This document shows positions 1 through 7,386 of a stretch of 58,153 nt of DNA, piece by piece. The notes beneath the pieces are model-generated. The model searched no databases and was not told the DNA's origin. It was given only the letters and a program-made list of their open reading frames with translations. Source of the stretch: Mesorhizobium waimense (GTDB lineage Bacteria; Pseudomonadota; Alphaproteobacteria; Rhizobiales; Rhizobiaceae). A program made the position numbers and the translations under genes. Every line of letters begins with the position of its first letter. Within the stretch, counting starts at the first letter, position 1. The stretch is taken from positions 1 to 58,153 of the forward strand of contig NZ_QZWZ01000036.1 in the NCBI RefSeq assembly GCF_003601975.1, given 5' to 3'.

Positions 1-668
<668 letters not shown>

Positions 669-733
669 GGAGAAGCCGCCGACCGAAGGGCCAGCGACTG
701 AAGTTGCACAGGGTTCAACAAGGGAGGAATAAA

Positions 734-1303
734 ATGCCGGAAAAACTGCATCCGAAAATCGACAATGGCCTGCCCAGGGAAAGCGCAAGCTTTGCCGGCG
801 GCACGCTGGTCTGCGCCTGCACCAGCAAGCCGGTGAAGGTGAAGGTCAAGGGCCAGATCGCCCACAACCATGCCTGCGGCTGCACCAAGTGCTGGAAGCC
901 TGACGGCGCGATCTTCTCGGTCGTTGCCGTGGCCGGCACCGGCGACGTCACCGTCGTCGAGAATGGCGACAAGTTGAAAGTGGTCGACCCAAGCGCGCTG
1001 ATCCAGCGCCATGCCTGCACCGGCTGCGGCGTCCACATGCACGGCCCGGTCGAACGCGATCATCCGTTCAAGGGACTGAGCTTCATCCATCCCGAGCGCT
1101 TCGAGGAGGACGGCTGGTCGCCGCCGGGCTTCACCGCCTTCGTCTCGTCGATCATCGAATCGGGCGTCGATCCGGGCCGCATGGACGGCATCCGCGCGCA
1201 GTTGAAGTCAATCGGCCTCGAGCCCTATGACTGCCTCAATCCAGGCCTGATGGACTACATCGCGACATGGACCGCCAAGAAGTCTGGCGCACTACCGACC
1301 TGA
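734..1303 (+). CDS. gfa: S-(hydroxymethyl)glutathione synthase (formaldehyde-activating enzyme)
   Basis: A 189-residue GFA/CENP-V fold protein that speeds the joining of formaldehyde to glutathione, supplying the substrate of the dehydrogenase encoded just upstream. Seen: the zinc cysteine pattern of the family, with C27/C29, C48-x-C50-x2-C53 and C95-x2-C98. The ATG at 734 is chosen because GGGAGGA stands 6 bases before it; the frame is open from 704 but that start has no such site. It lies 65 bases after the dehydrogenase stop, so the two probably share a transcript that ends at the hairpin at 1323-1354. Confidence 0.93.
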   Translation: MPEKLHPKIDNGLPRESASFAGGTLVCACTSKPVKVKVKGQIAHNHACGCTKCWKPDGAIFSVVAVAGTGDVTVVENGDKLKVVDPSALIQRHACTGCGVHMHGPVERDHPFKGLSFIHPERFEEDGWSPPGFTAFVSSIIESGVDPGRMDGIRAQLKSIGLEPYDCLNPGLMDYIATWTAKKSGALPT

Positions 1304-1322
1304 CACATTTGTTCGATTTTAG

Positions 1323-1361
1323 GCATGGGGCCGGGCAAGTCTCCGGCCCCATGCTCGTTTT
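1323..1361 (+). terminator. Intrinsic terminator after gfa
   Basis: A perfect 12-bp stem (bases 1323-1334 pairing with 1343-1354) with an 8-base loop is followed by TCGTTTT. It lies 19 bases after the gfa stop and 16 bases before the next start, so it should end the formaldehyde operon. Confidence 0.8.
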
Positions 1362-1370
1362 GGAGAGACA

Positions 1371-1838
1371 ATGCCCGCACCCGCAATCCTCGTCGACGCC
1401 GATGCCTGTCCGGTGAAAGCCGAGGTCGAAAAGGTCGCCGAGCGCCACGGCATCGTCGTCACCTTCGTCTCCAATGGCGGCCTGCGTCCTTCGCGCGATC
1501 CGATGATCCGCAACGTCGTCGTCTCCAAGGGCGCCGACGCCGCCGATGACTGGATCGTCGACAATGCCAGGCCGAACGACATCGTGGTAACGGCCGACAT
1601 TCCGCTCGCCGCCCGCGCCGTGGCGCTTGGCGCCCATGTGCTCGGCCCAACCGGACGCCCGTTCACGCCGGAAACCATCGGCATGGCGGTGGCGATGCGC
1701 GATTTGAAGCAGCATCTGCGCGAGACCGGCGAAAGCAAAGGCTACAATGCCGGCTTCATGCCGCAGGACCGTTCGCGATTCCTGGGTGAGCTCGACCGCA
1801 TCTTGCGGCGGGCGCTCAAATCCGCCACACCGGATTGA
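1371..1838 (+). CDS. YaiI/YqxD family protein (UPF0178, DUF188)
   Basis: A 155-residue protein with the opening motif ILVDADACPVK typical of the YaiI/YqxD family, a PIN/NYN-like nuclease fold whose aspartates are expected to bind metal. The biological role of the family is not established. A GGAGA site lies 5 bases before the ATG. It stands alone behind the gfa terminator and ends 27 bases before a DUF1345 gene. The length is normal for the family. Family confident; function unknown. Confidence 0.88.
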   Translation: MPAPAILVDADACPVKAEVEKVAERHGIVVTFVSNGGLRPSRDPMIRNVVVSKGADAADDWIVDNARPNDIVVTADIPLAARAVALGAHVLGPTGRPFTPETIGMAVAMRDLKQHLRETGESKGYNAGFMPQDRSRFLGELDRILRRALKSATPD

Positions 1839-1865
1839 CTTCAGGCGCCCTTCAGAGGCAGGACC

Positions 1866-2543
1866 ATGGTTGACGACACATCCGCCAAATTGCCGATGCC
1901 CCGGCATAAGCAGTTCGCCGTGTCCGCTGTCATCGGTGTCGTCGCACTCGTCGTTGCACTGCTGCTCAATGCGCCGCTCCCCTATTCGATTGGCGCCAAC
2001 GCGTTCTTTACCACTTACGTCGTTCTCGTGCTCGCCCTGATGCCGCGGCTTACCGGCCACTATCTCAGCAAGAACGCGCGCGCCACCGACCTGCCAGTGC
2101 TGGTGATCTTTGCCGTCACGCTGTTCGTCGTCGGCATCGCCATCGGCTCGCTTTTTCAGCTCATCAACCAGAAGGACAGCGCGCACCCGTTGGAGCTCGT
2201 CTTCGCAATGACGTCCATTCCGCTCGGCTGGTTTGCCATCCATGCCATGGCGGCGCTCCACTACGCTCATGTCTACTGGATGGACGGCGACGAGATCGAC
2301 GCCACCACCAAGAAGAAGATACCGGTCAGCGGCCTCGAGTTCCCCGGCGGCAGACGGCCGGAAGGCTGGGATTTCCTCTATTTCGCGACGGTCATCGGCA
2401 TGACGGCGCAGACCGCCGACACCGGCATCACGACCTCGCATATGCGCCGCGTGGTGCTTGTCCATTCGATCCTGGCGTTCTTCTTCAACACTGTGATCGT
2501 CGCCGCCGCGGTCAACCTTGCCGTCAGCCTCGGCAGCCCGTAA
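1866..2543 (+). CDS. DUF1345 domain membrane protein
   Basis: A 225-residue inner-membrane protein with about five hydrophobic segments (roughly residues 18-36, 43-60, 75-95, 108-128 and 196-218). The loop GLEFPGGRRPEGWDFLYF followed by TIGM-type residues is the signature of DUF1345. No reaction is known for this family; some members carry ion-transport annotations, which I do not extend here. AGAGGCAGG precedes the ATG. Confidence 0.85.
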   Translation: MVDDTSAKLPMPRHKQFAVSAVIGVVALVVALLLNAPLPYSIGANAFFTTYVVLVLALMPRLTGHYLSKNARATDLPVLVIFAVTLFVVGIAIGSLFQLINQKDSAHPLELVFAMTSIPLGWFAIHAMAALHYAHVYWMDGDEIDATTKKKIPVSGLEFPGGRRPEGWDFLYFATVIGMTAQTADTGITTSHMRRVVLVHSILAFFFNTVIVAAAVNLAVSLGSP

Positions 2544-2650
2544 TAAAAACGTGATCGTGTGAAACATCGGTTGGGCTGGCGACGTATTGGGAGGAGAACG
2601 AACAGCTGAGAGGCCCGCGACGGGACGCGCGGCCGGGAGTACAAAAGACG

Positions 2651-3532
2651 ATGGAAACCGTTGCCAGGAGCCAACCAACCGTCGAGGCGGATGCCGCGCC
2701 GAAGGATGCGACGCTGATCTACCGGCAGTCGCGCTGGACGCGGCTGACGCACTGGCTGTGGGCGATCTCGCTGTTCTTCATGCTGCTTTCCGGCCTACAG
2801 ATCTTCAATGCCCGCCCCCAGCTCTATATCGGCAAGGAGTCCGGGTTCGATTACAACAACACCGTCTTCGCCATTGGCGCCGAAAACACCGCTGCCGGCA
2901 CGCGCGGCTACACCGAGATCTTCGGCAAGCGCTTCGACACCACCGGTGTGCTCGGTTGGTCGGGACCGGCCGGCCAGGAAACAGCGCGCGGCTTCCCGTC
3001 CTGGGCAACCATCCCATCCTACTACGACCTCGGCACCGCCCGCGTCGTGCATTTCTTCTTCGCCTGGATACTGAGCACCACCCTTGTCGTCTGGCTCGTC
3101 GCCAGTGTGCTCAACGACCATCTGCGCCGCGATCTCGCACCGCGCATCGAAGATCTCAAGCGCTTGCCGCGTGACATTGTCGACCACGCCAAATTGAAAT
3201 TCCACCACACTCGCGAATACAACACGCTGCAGAAGATGGCCTATGGCGGCGTGCTGTTCGTGCTGTTGCCGCTGATGATCATTACCGGCCTTGCCATGTC
3301 GCCGAGCATGAATTCGGTGCTGCCGTTCCTGAACGACCTGCTCGGCGGTCGGCAGACGGCGCGCACCATCCATTTCGCGGTCATGGTGTTGCTGGTCGGC
3401 TTCTTCATCGTCCATATGCTGATGATCCTCGCCGCCGGCCCGATCAATGAGCTGCGCTCGATCATCACCGGCTGGTACCGCACCGATCCGCCGCCGGCGC
3501 ATGGCGACAACACGCCCGAGAGGAGCGCCTGA
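2651..3532 (+). CDS. Cytochrome b/b6-type membrane subunit (Ni,Fe-hydrogenase/thiosulfate-reductase b family)
   Basis: A 293-residue inner-membrane cytochrome b of the bacterial b561/hydrogenase type. It has four hydrophobic helices with candidate haem ligands H34 in helix 1 (THWLWAIS), the histidine of VVHFFFAW in helix 2, and IHFAV/IVHML in the last helix. It should pass electrons between the quinone pool and a periplasmic partner. Its stop (3530-3532) is one base from the start of the molybdopterin enzyme, so the two are almost certainly one redox unit. The cytoplasmic N-terminus is about 28 residues; a moderate GGGAG site precedes the ATG. Confidence 0.87.
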   Translation: METVARSQPTVEADAAPKDATLIYRQSRWTRLTHWLWAISLFFMLLSGLQIFNARPQLYIGKESGFDYNNTVFAIGAENTAAGTRGYTEIFGKRFDTTGVLGWSGPAGQETARGFPSWATIPSYYDLGTARVVHFFFAWILSTTLVVWLVASVLNDHLRRDLAPRIEDLKRLPRDIVDHAKLKFHHTREYNTLQKMAYGGVLFVLLPLMIITGLAMSPSMNSVLPFLNDLLGGRQTARTIHFAVMVLLVGFFIVHMLMILAAGPINELRSIITGWYRTDPPPAHGDNTPERSA

Positions 3533-3533
3533 C

Positions 3534-4325
3534 ATGGCAAAGTTCGAGATCAGCCGTCGCAAATTCCTCACCTCGGCCAGCCTTGGCGTTTCCGGCATAA
3601 TGCTGTCGGGTTGCGATGCTTTCGACAGCCAGCTCGGCGTCGGTGACGGCTTGCGCAGTTTCCTCGAAGGCGCCAACGGCCTGACGTATCGCGCGCAACG
3701 CTGGCTCGCCGGCCGCGACGCGCTGGCCCAGGAATTCACCGAGGCCGATATCCGCCAGCCGCAGCGGCCGAATGGCGTCACCGCGCCCGACGACGATACC
3801 TATAAGGGCCTGCTCGCCAACAACTTCGCCGACTGGCGATTGGAGGTTTCAGGCCTGGTCGAGAAGCCGCTGTCGCTCACCCGCGAGCAACTTCAGAACA
3901 TGCCGAGCCGCACCCAGATCACCCGCCACGACTGCGTCGAAGGCTGGAGCTGTATCGCCAAATGGACCGGCACGCCGCTGTCGCTGGTTCTCGACCAGGC
4001 GGAGGTCAAGCCGCAGGCGCGCTATGTCATGTTCCACTGCCTGGACACGATCGACCGCAGCCTTGCCGGCGACATCAAATATTACGGCACCATCGACCTG
4101 ATCGATGCCCGCCATCCGCAGACGATCCTCGCCTATGGCCTCAACGGCAAACCACTGCCGGTCGAGAACGGCGCGCCGCTGCGCGTGCGGGTCGAGCGGC
4201 AGCTCGGCTACAAGATGCCGAAATACCTATACAAGATCGAGCTGGTCGACAGCTTCGCCAGCATCGGCGGCGGCCGCGGTGGCTATTGGGAAGACAATGG
4301 CTACGACTGGTATGCCGGAATCTAA
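3534..4325 (+). CDS. Tat-exported molybdopterin-dependent oxidoreductase (sulfite-oxidase/MsrP fold)
   Basis: A 263-residue periplasmic enzyme. The N-terminus carries the twin-arginine motif SRRKFLTSAS followed by a hydrophobic stretch and LSGC, suggesting a Tat-exported lipoprotein. The body is a sulfite-oxidase-type molybdopterin domain; C134 in RHDCVEGWS is the expected molybdenum ligand. The start at 3534 is one base after the cytochrome b stop and is chosen because it places the Tat motif at the N-terminus; the frame is open upstream from 3447. With the b-type partner it resembles MsrP/MsrQ in plan, but the cytochrome is of the hydrogenase type rather than MsrQ, so the substrate is open. 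Confidence 0.88.
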   Translation: MAKFEISRRKFLTSASLGVSGIMLSGCDAFDSQLGVGDGLRSFLEGANGLTYRAQRWLAGRDALAQEFTEADIRQPQRPNGVTAPDDDTYKGLLANNFADWRLEVSGLVEKPLSLTREQLQNMPSRTQITRHDCVEGWSCIAKWTGTPLSLVLDQAEVKPQARYVMFHCLDTIDRSLAGDIKYYGTIDLIDARHPQTILAYGLNGKPLPVENGAPLRVRVERQLGYKMPKYLYKIELVDSFASIGGGRGGYWEDNGYDWYAGI

Positions 4326-4365
4326 TGCGATACCACTCCGCCATTTGCGATCAATGGTTTGACGC

Positions 4366-5367
4366 CTAGGCGACCTTGTCGAGCAGCGGCTTCAACGCCG
4401 GATGGATTTCCGGCGAGGCATGCTTGATCAGCGTCAGCAGCGCGCGCTCGTTATCGAGCAACGGCCGATCGGCGCCGATGCGCTCGGCCAGCCATTTCGC
4501 CTCGCCGGCGTCGATCGTCTCGGCGCGGCGGGCCAGCGCTTCCGCTGCCCGGTTCTTTGCTTCCCACTCGGCCTCGATACCATCGGGCGAGCGATAGGCT
4601 TCCATGATGCTGGCGAGCCCGCCCGACACCATGCGGCCGAAGAAGCTGCCAATCTCCGGATCGGCCTGATCGAAGAAGGCATCGCGGCGCAGCGCCACCT
4701 CGCGCGTCGGCGCCTCGTAACCGGCCGAGCACATGACGAAATTGGTGATCGCCTTGATGAACAGATCGTTCCAGGACGGATCGTTGCTGGTCGCTGCGGT
4801 CCGCTCGTTGATCTTGAACAGCACCTCGGCCTCAGCGCGCGTGATCGCTATGTTGCCATCGCCGCCATAGGCATAAAGGATGCGGCGCAACAGATCGACC
4901 TCGGCCTTGGCGATCAGGCCGGGGACCAGATGGCCACCGAGCATCAGCGGTCCCTTGCCGTCGATCACCGCATGGGCGACCTGTTCCAGCGCGTAGGCGC
5001 AAAGCCGGCTGGGCGAGGATTTCGCCTTTTCCAGCACATGCACCAGAAGTTCGAGTTCGGTGCGGCTGTCGACCATGCCGTCGCGCGAGATCGTCCGCAC
5101 CAGCCAGTCGGCATTATCTTCCGAGATATAGCCCGCCGGCTTTTCCTGATGGACGATGTAGTCGGTGATCGCCTCGACGAAGAATTCGGGCCATTCCTGG
5201 CACTTGTCGCGCGCCGTCGCGTCGAGCGCGAACAGCGCCTCGGCCTCGCCGCGGCTCACCACGCCATCGCCGAACACCTCGCGGCGCAGCATCATCACGT
5301 CCTCGGCCGTGATGCGGTTCTTCGAGGTCAGTCCCGCCACCGGCGCGCTCATGATCAGTTCGCCCAT
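4366..5367 (-). CDS. Conserved protein of unknown function with internal duplication
   Basis: A 333-residue acidic, probably cytoplasmic protein without signal or membrane segment. It is built from two similar halves: FGDGVVSRGEAEALFALD and EFFVEAITDYIV in the first match GGDGNIAITRAEAEVLF and DLFIKAITNFVM in the second. Each half ends in a similar block (DNADWLVRTI / GEAKWLAERI, then an acidic ELELL/ERALL stretch). The aspartate-rich loops look EF-hand-like but no full canonical loop is evident. ATG 5367 is taken with a GGGGAC site upstream; TTG 5406 and ATG 5352 are alternatives. Convergent with the molybdoenzyme gene. Confidence 0.7.
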   Translation of the reverse strand: MGELIMSAPVAGLTSKNRITAEDVMMLRREVFGDGVVSRGEAEALFALDATARDKCQEWPEFFVEAITDYIVHQEKPAGYISEDNADWLVRTISRDGMVDSRTELELLVHVLEKAKSSPSRLCAYALEQVAHAVIDGKGPLMLGGHLVPGLIAKAEVDLLRRILYAYGGDGNIAITRAEAEVLFKINERTAATSNDPSWNDLFIKAITNFVMCSAGYEAPTREVALRRDAFFDQADPEIGSFFGRMVSGGLASIMEAYRSPDGIEAEWEAKNRAAEALARRAETIDAGEAKWLAERIGADRPLLDNERALLTLIKHASPEIHPALKPLLDKVA

Positions 5368-5485
5368 TTTCTTGTCCCCGTCCGCGCCGGCTGCCGCCGA
5401 TCGCAAGCCATCATGTCGACCAGCATATCAGCAGTGTCTTGAGAATCCGGCAAACGGCGTGGTTAGCGAAGACTTGTCAGCCAAC

Positions 5486-5590
5486 GCATGTCGCCCAAAA
5501 GTGTGCCGCGGTTTTGGGAGAACGACATGCATCAAAACAAAGATCTAAAGCGCTTCGCCTGAATCCGTTTCAGCGCGACGCGCTTTAGAT
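5486..5590. repeat. RIME-like intergenic repeat with two palindromic modules
   Basis: A 105-base element in two parts. Module A (5486-5530, 45 bases) is closed by GCATGTCG and CGACATGC. Module B (5543-5590) is closed by 11-bp arms (5543-5553 with 5580-5590) and holds an inner CTGAA/TTCAG pair. Size and two-palindrome plan resemble RIME, the Rhizobium intergenic mosaic element of about 108 bp. A second copy of module A lies at 36889-36933. It sits between a minus-strand gene start and the glycine riboswitch. Confidence 0.75.
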
Positions 5591-5667
5591 GTCGCTGGCA
5601 GGTGACAAGGTGTCGTTCACGGGCTATGGATGACGAGTCGAGGGCTCATGGTTTGAGTCCTACCTGT

Positions 5668-5850
5668 TTGCGGGAGAGAGCAGCGAGAGCTGCCGCCGAA
5701 GGGGAAATCGCCCGAAATCTCTCAGGCAAAAGAACCGTAGACGGGAAAGACACTCTGGAAAGTCGGGGCTTGCCCCCGCGCCGAAGGTGTAAGCGCTGCC
5801 GACAGAGTTACGGGGCGCAAGTCTCTCAGGCTTCAGACAGAGGGGCACGG
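5668..5850 (+). promoter_or_regulatory. Tandem glycine riboswitch controlling gcvTHP
   Basis: Two glycine aptamers in a row. Aptamer 1 (about 5668-5745) shows GCGGGAGAGAGC, GCCGAAGGGG and ATCTCTCAGGCAAAAG. Aptamer 2 (about 5750-5850) shows ACTCTGGAAAG, GCCGAAGGTGTAAGC and GTCTCTCAGGCTTCAGAC. These are the conserved core boxes of the glycine riboswitch class. It ends about 45 bases before the gcvT start, so glycine binding should switch on the cleavage system, as in other bacteria with this arrangement. On/off direction is inferred from the family. Confidence 0.95.
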
Positions 5851-5895
5851 ACTGGTCGCCATCAGCGGCCGATTGCGTGCGACTCTGGAGATGAC

Positions 5896-6996
5896 ATGAC
5901 GGACGACGACACCAGGCACCTTCCCCTCGAGGATCTGCATACCGCCGCCGGCGCGCGCTTTGGCGCCTTCGCCGGCTGGTCGATGCCGCTGACCTATCCG
6001 GCAGGCGTGATGAAGGAGCATCTCCACACGCGCGAGCATGCCGGCCTGTTCGACATCTCGCACATGAAGCTGTTCGAGGTCAGCGGCCCCGGTGCCACGG
6101 CACTTCTCAACCGCGCCTGCCCGCTCGACGCCGGCGCGCTCGACATATCCCAGTCGAAATACACCTTCTTCCTCAATGAGGCCGCCGGCGTCATCGACGA
6201 CCTCATCGTCACGCGGCTCGGCGACGAGCGCTTCATGGTCGTCGCCAATGCCGGCAATGCCGTCACGGACGAGAAGCACCTGCGGGCATTGGCCGAGGAT
6301 TTCGACGCAAAGGTGGACGCGCTCGACTGCGTCTTCCTGGCCATCCAGGGTCCCGAGGCCTGGGCGGCCCTTGCCCGCGCCGGCATCGAGACCGGCTCGC
6401 TTTTGTTCATGCACGGCATCGAGCCCAGGCAAAACTGGTTCATGAGCCGCTCCGGCTATACCGGCGAAGACGGTTTCGAGATCGGCCTGCCGGAAGCGGA
6501 CGCGCGGGATCTAGTCGCGAAATTGCTCGAAGACGAGCGCGTGCTATGGATCGGCCTTGCCGCCCGCGACAGCCTGCGGCTGGAAGCCGGGCTCTGCCTG
6601 CACGGCCAGGACATCACGCCGGAAATCGATCCGGCCAGCGCCGGGCTGATGTGGGCGATCCCCAAGGATGTTCGCGCCGCGGGCCATTTCGTCGGCGCCG
6701 ACGCCCTGCGCGCAGTCCTGGAGCGCGGCCCGGCGCAAAAACGCGTCGGCCTGAAGCCGGAAGGCCGCCAGCCGGTGCGCGCCGGTGCGGCACTGTTCGA
6801 CGCCGACGGCAATCCGGCCGGCCACGTCGCCACGGGCGGTTTCGGCCCGTCGGCCGGCCATCCGGTTGCCATGGGCTATGTCCAGACTGCGCTGGCCAAG
6901 CCCGGCACAAAACTTTTCGCCGATGTGCGCGGGACGAAAATCCCGATCGAAATCAATCCCCTGCCCTTCACACCTCATCGCTACCGCAAAGGATAA
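5896..6996 (+). CDS. gcvT: Glycine cleavage system T protein (aminomethyltransferase)
   Basis: A 366-residue aminomethyltransferase that moves the methylene group from the lipoyl arm of the H protein to tetrahydrofolate, releasing ammonia. Seen: the N-terminal FAGWSMPLTYPAGV region, the SGYTGEDGFE signature around residues 186-195 and the C-terminal RGTKIPIEI and FTPHRYRK segments found in GcvT. The start at 5896 (MTDDD) gives the usual length; the frame is open from 5602 across the riboswitch and earlier starts are not believable. First gene of gcvT-gcvH-gcvP. Confidence 0.95.
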   Translation: MTDDDTRHLPLEDLHTAAGARFGAFAGWSMPLTYPAGVMKEHLHTREHAGLFDISHMKLFEVSGPGATALLNRACPLDAGALDISQSKYTFFLNEAAGVIDDLIVTRLGDERFMVVANAGNAVTDEKHLRALAEDFDAKVDALDCVFLAIQGPEAWAALARAGIETGSLLFMHGIEPRQNWFMSRSGYTGEDGFEIGLPEADARDLVAKLLEDERVLWIGLAARDSLRLEAGLCLHGQDITPEIDPASAGLMWAIPKDVRAAGHFVGADALRAVLERGPAQKRVGLKPEGRQPVRAGAALFDADGNPAGHVATGGFGPSAGHPVAMGYVQTALAKPGTKLFADVRGTKIPIEINPLPFTPHRYRKG

Positions 6997-7001
6997 GCCC
7001 G

Positions 7002-7370
7002 ATGGCAAAGACCTATTTCACCGAAGACCACGAATGGCTCCGCGTCGAAGGCGGCATCGCCACTGTCGGGATAACCAATTACGCGCAGGAGCAGCTCGGC
7101 GATCTCGTCTTCGTCGAACTGCCCGAAATCGGGAAAAAACTGAGCAAGGGCGATACGGCGGTCGTGGTCGAATCCGTCAAGGCGGCATCGGACGTCTATG
7201 CGCCTGTCGACGGCGAGATCACCGAAGCCAACACCTCGTTGTCGTCGGACCCGTCCCTGGTCAACTCGGCGGCGACCGGCGACGGCTGGCTGTGGAAGAT
7301 GAGGCTCGCCAATGAAAGCCAGCTCGAAGGCCTTCTGGATGAGGCGGGCTACAAGGCCCATATCGGCTGA
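7002..7370 (+). CDS. gcvH: Glycine cleavage system H protein
   Basis: A 122-residue lipoyl carrier. Lysine 60 in ESVKAASD is the expected lipoylation site, and HEWLRVEGGIATVGITNYAQ is the family's N-terminal block. It shuttles the aminomethyl intermediate between the P, T and L proteins. It starts 5 bases after the gcvT stop and ends 16 bases before gcvP, so the three are one operon under the riboswitch. Confidence 0.96.
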   Translation: MAKTYFTEDHEWLRVEGGIATVGITNYAQEQLGDLVFVELPEIGKKLSKGDTAVVVESVKAASDVYAPVDGEITEANTSLSSDPSLVNSAATGDGWLWKMRLANESQLEGLLDEAGYKAHIG

Positions 7371-7386
7371 AGCAGGATAACGACAA

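Noticed and set aside
1236..2678. 480-codon minus-strand frame across the YaiI and DUF1345 genes
   Set aside because: Antisense shadow of two recognised plus-strand genes; no domain, no ribosome site.
4402..5442. 346-codon plus-strand frame opposite the duplicated unknown protein
   Set aside because: The minus-strand frame shows real internal repeats and acidic, balanced composition; the plus frame is Arg/His-rich.
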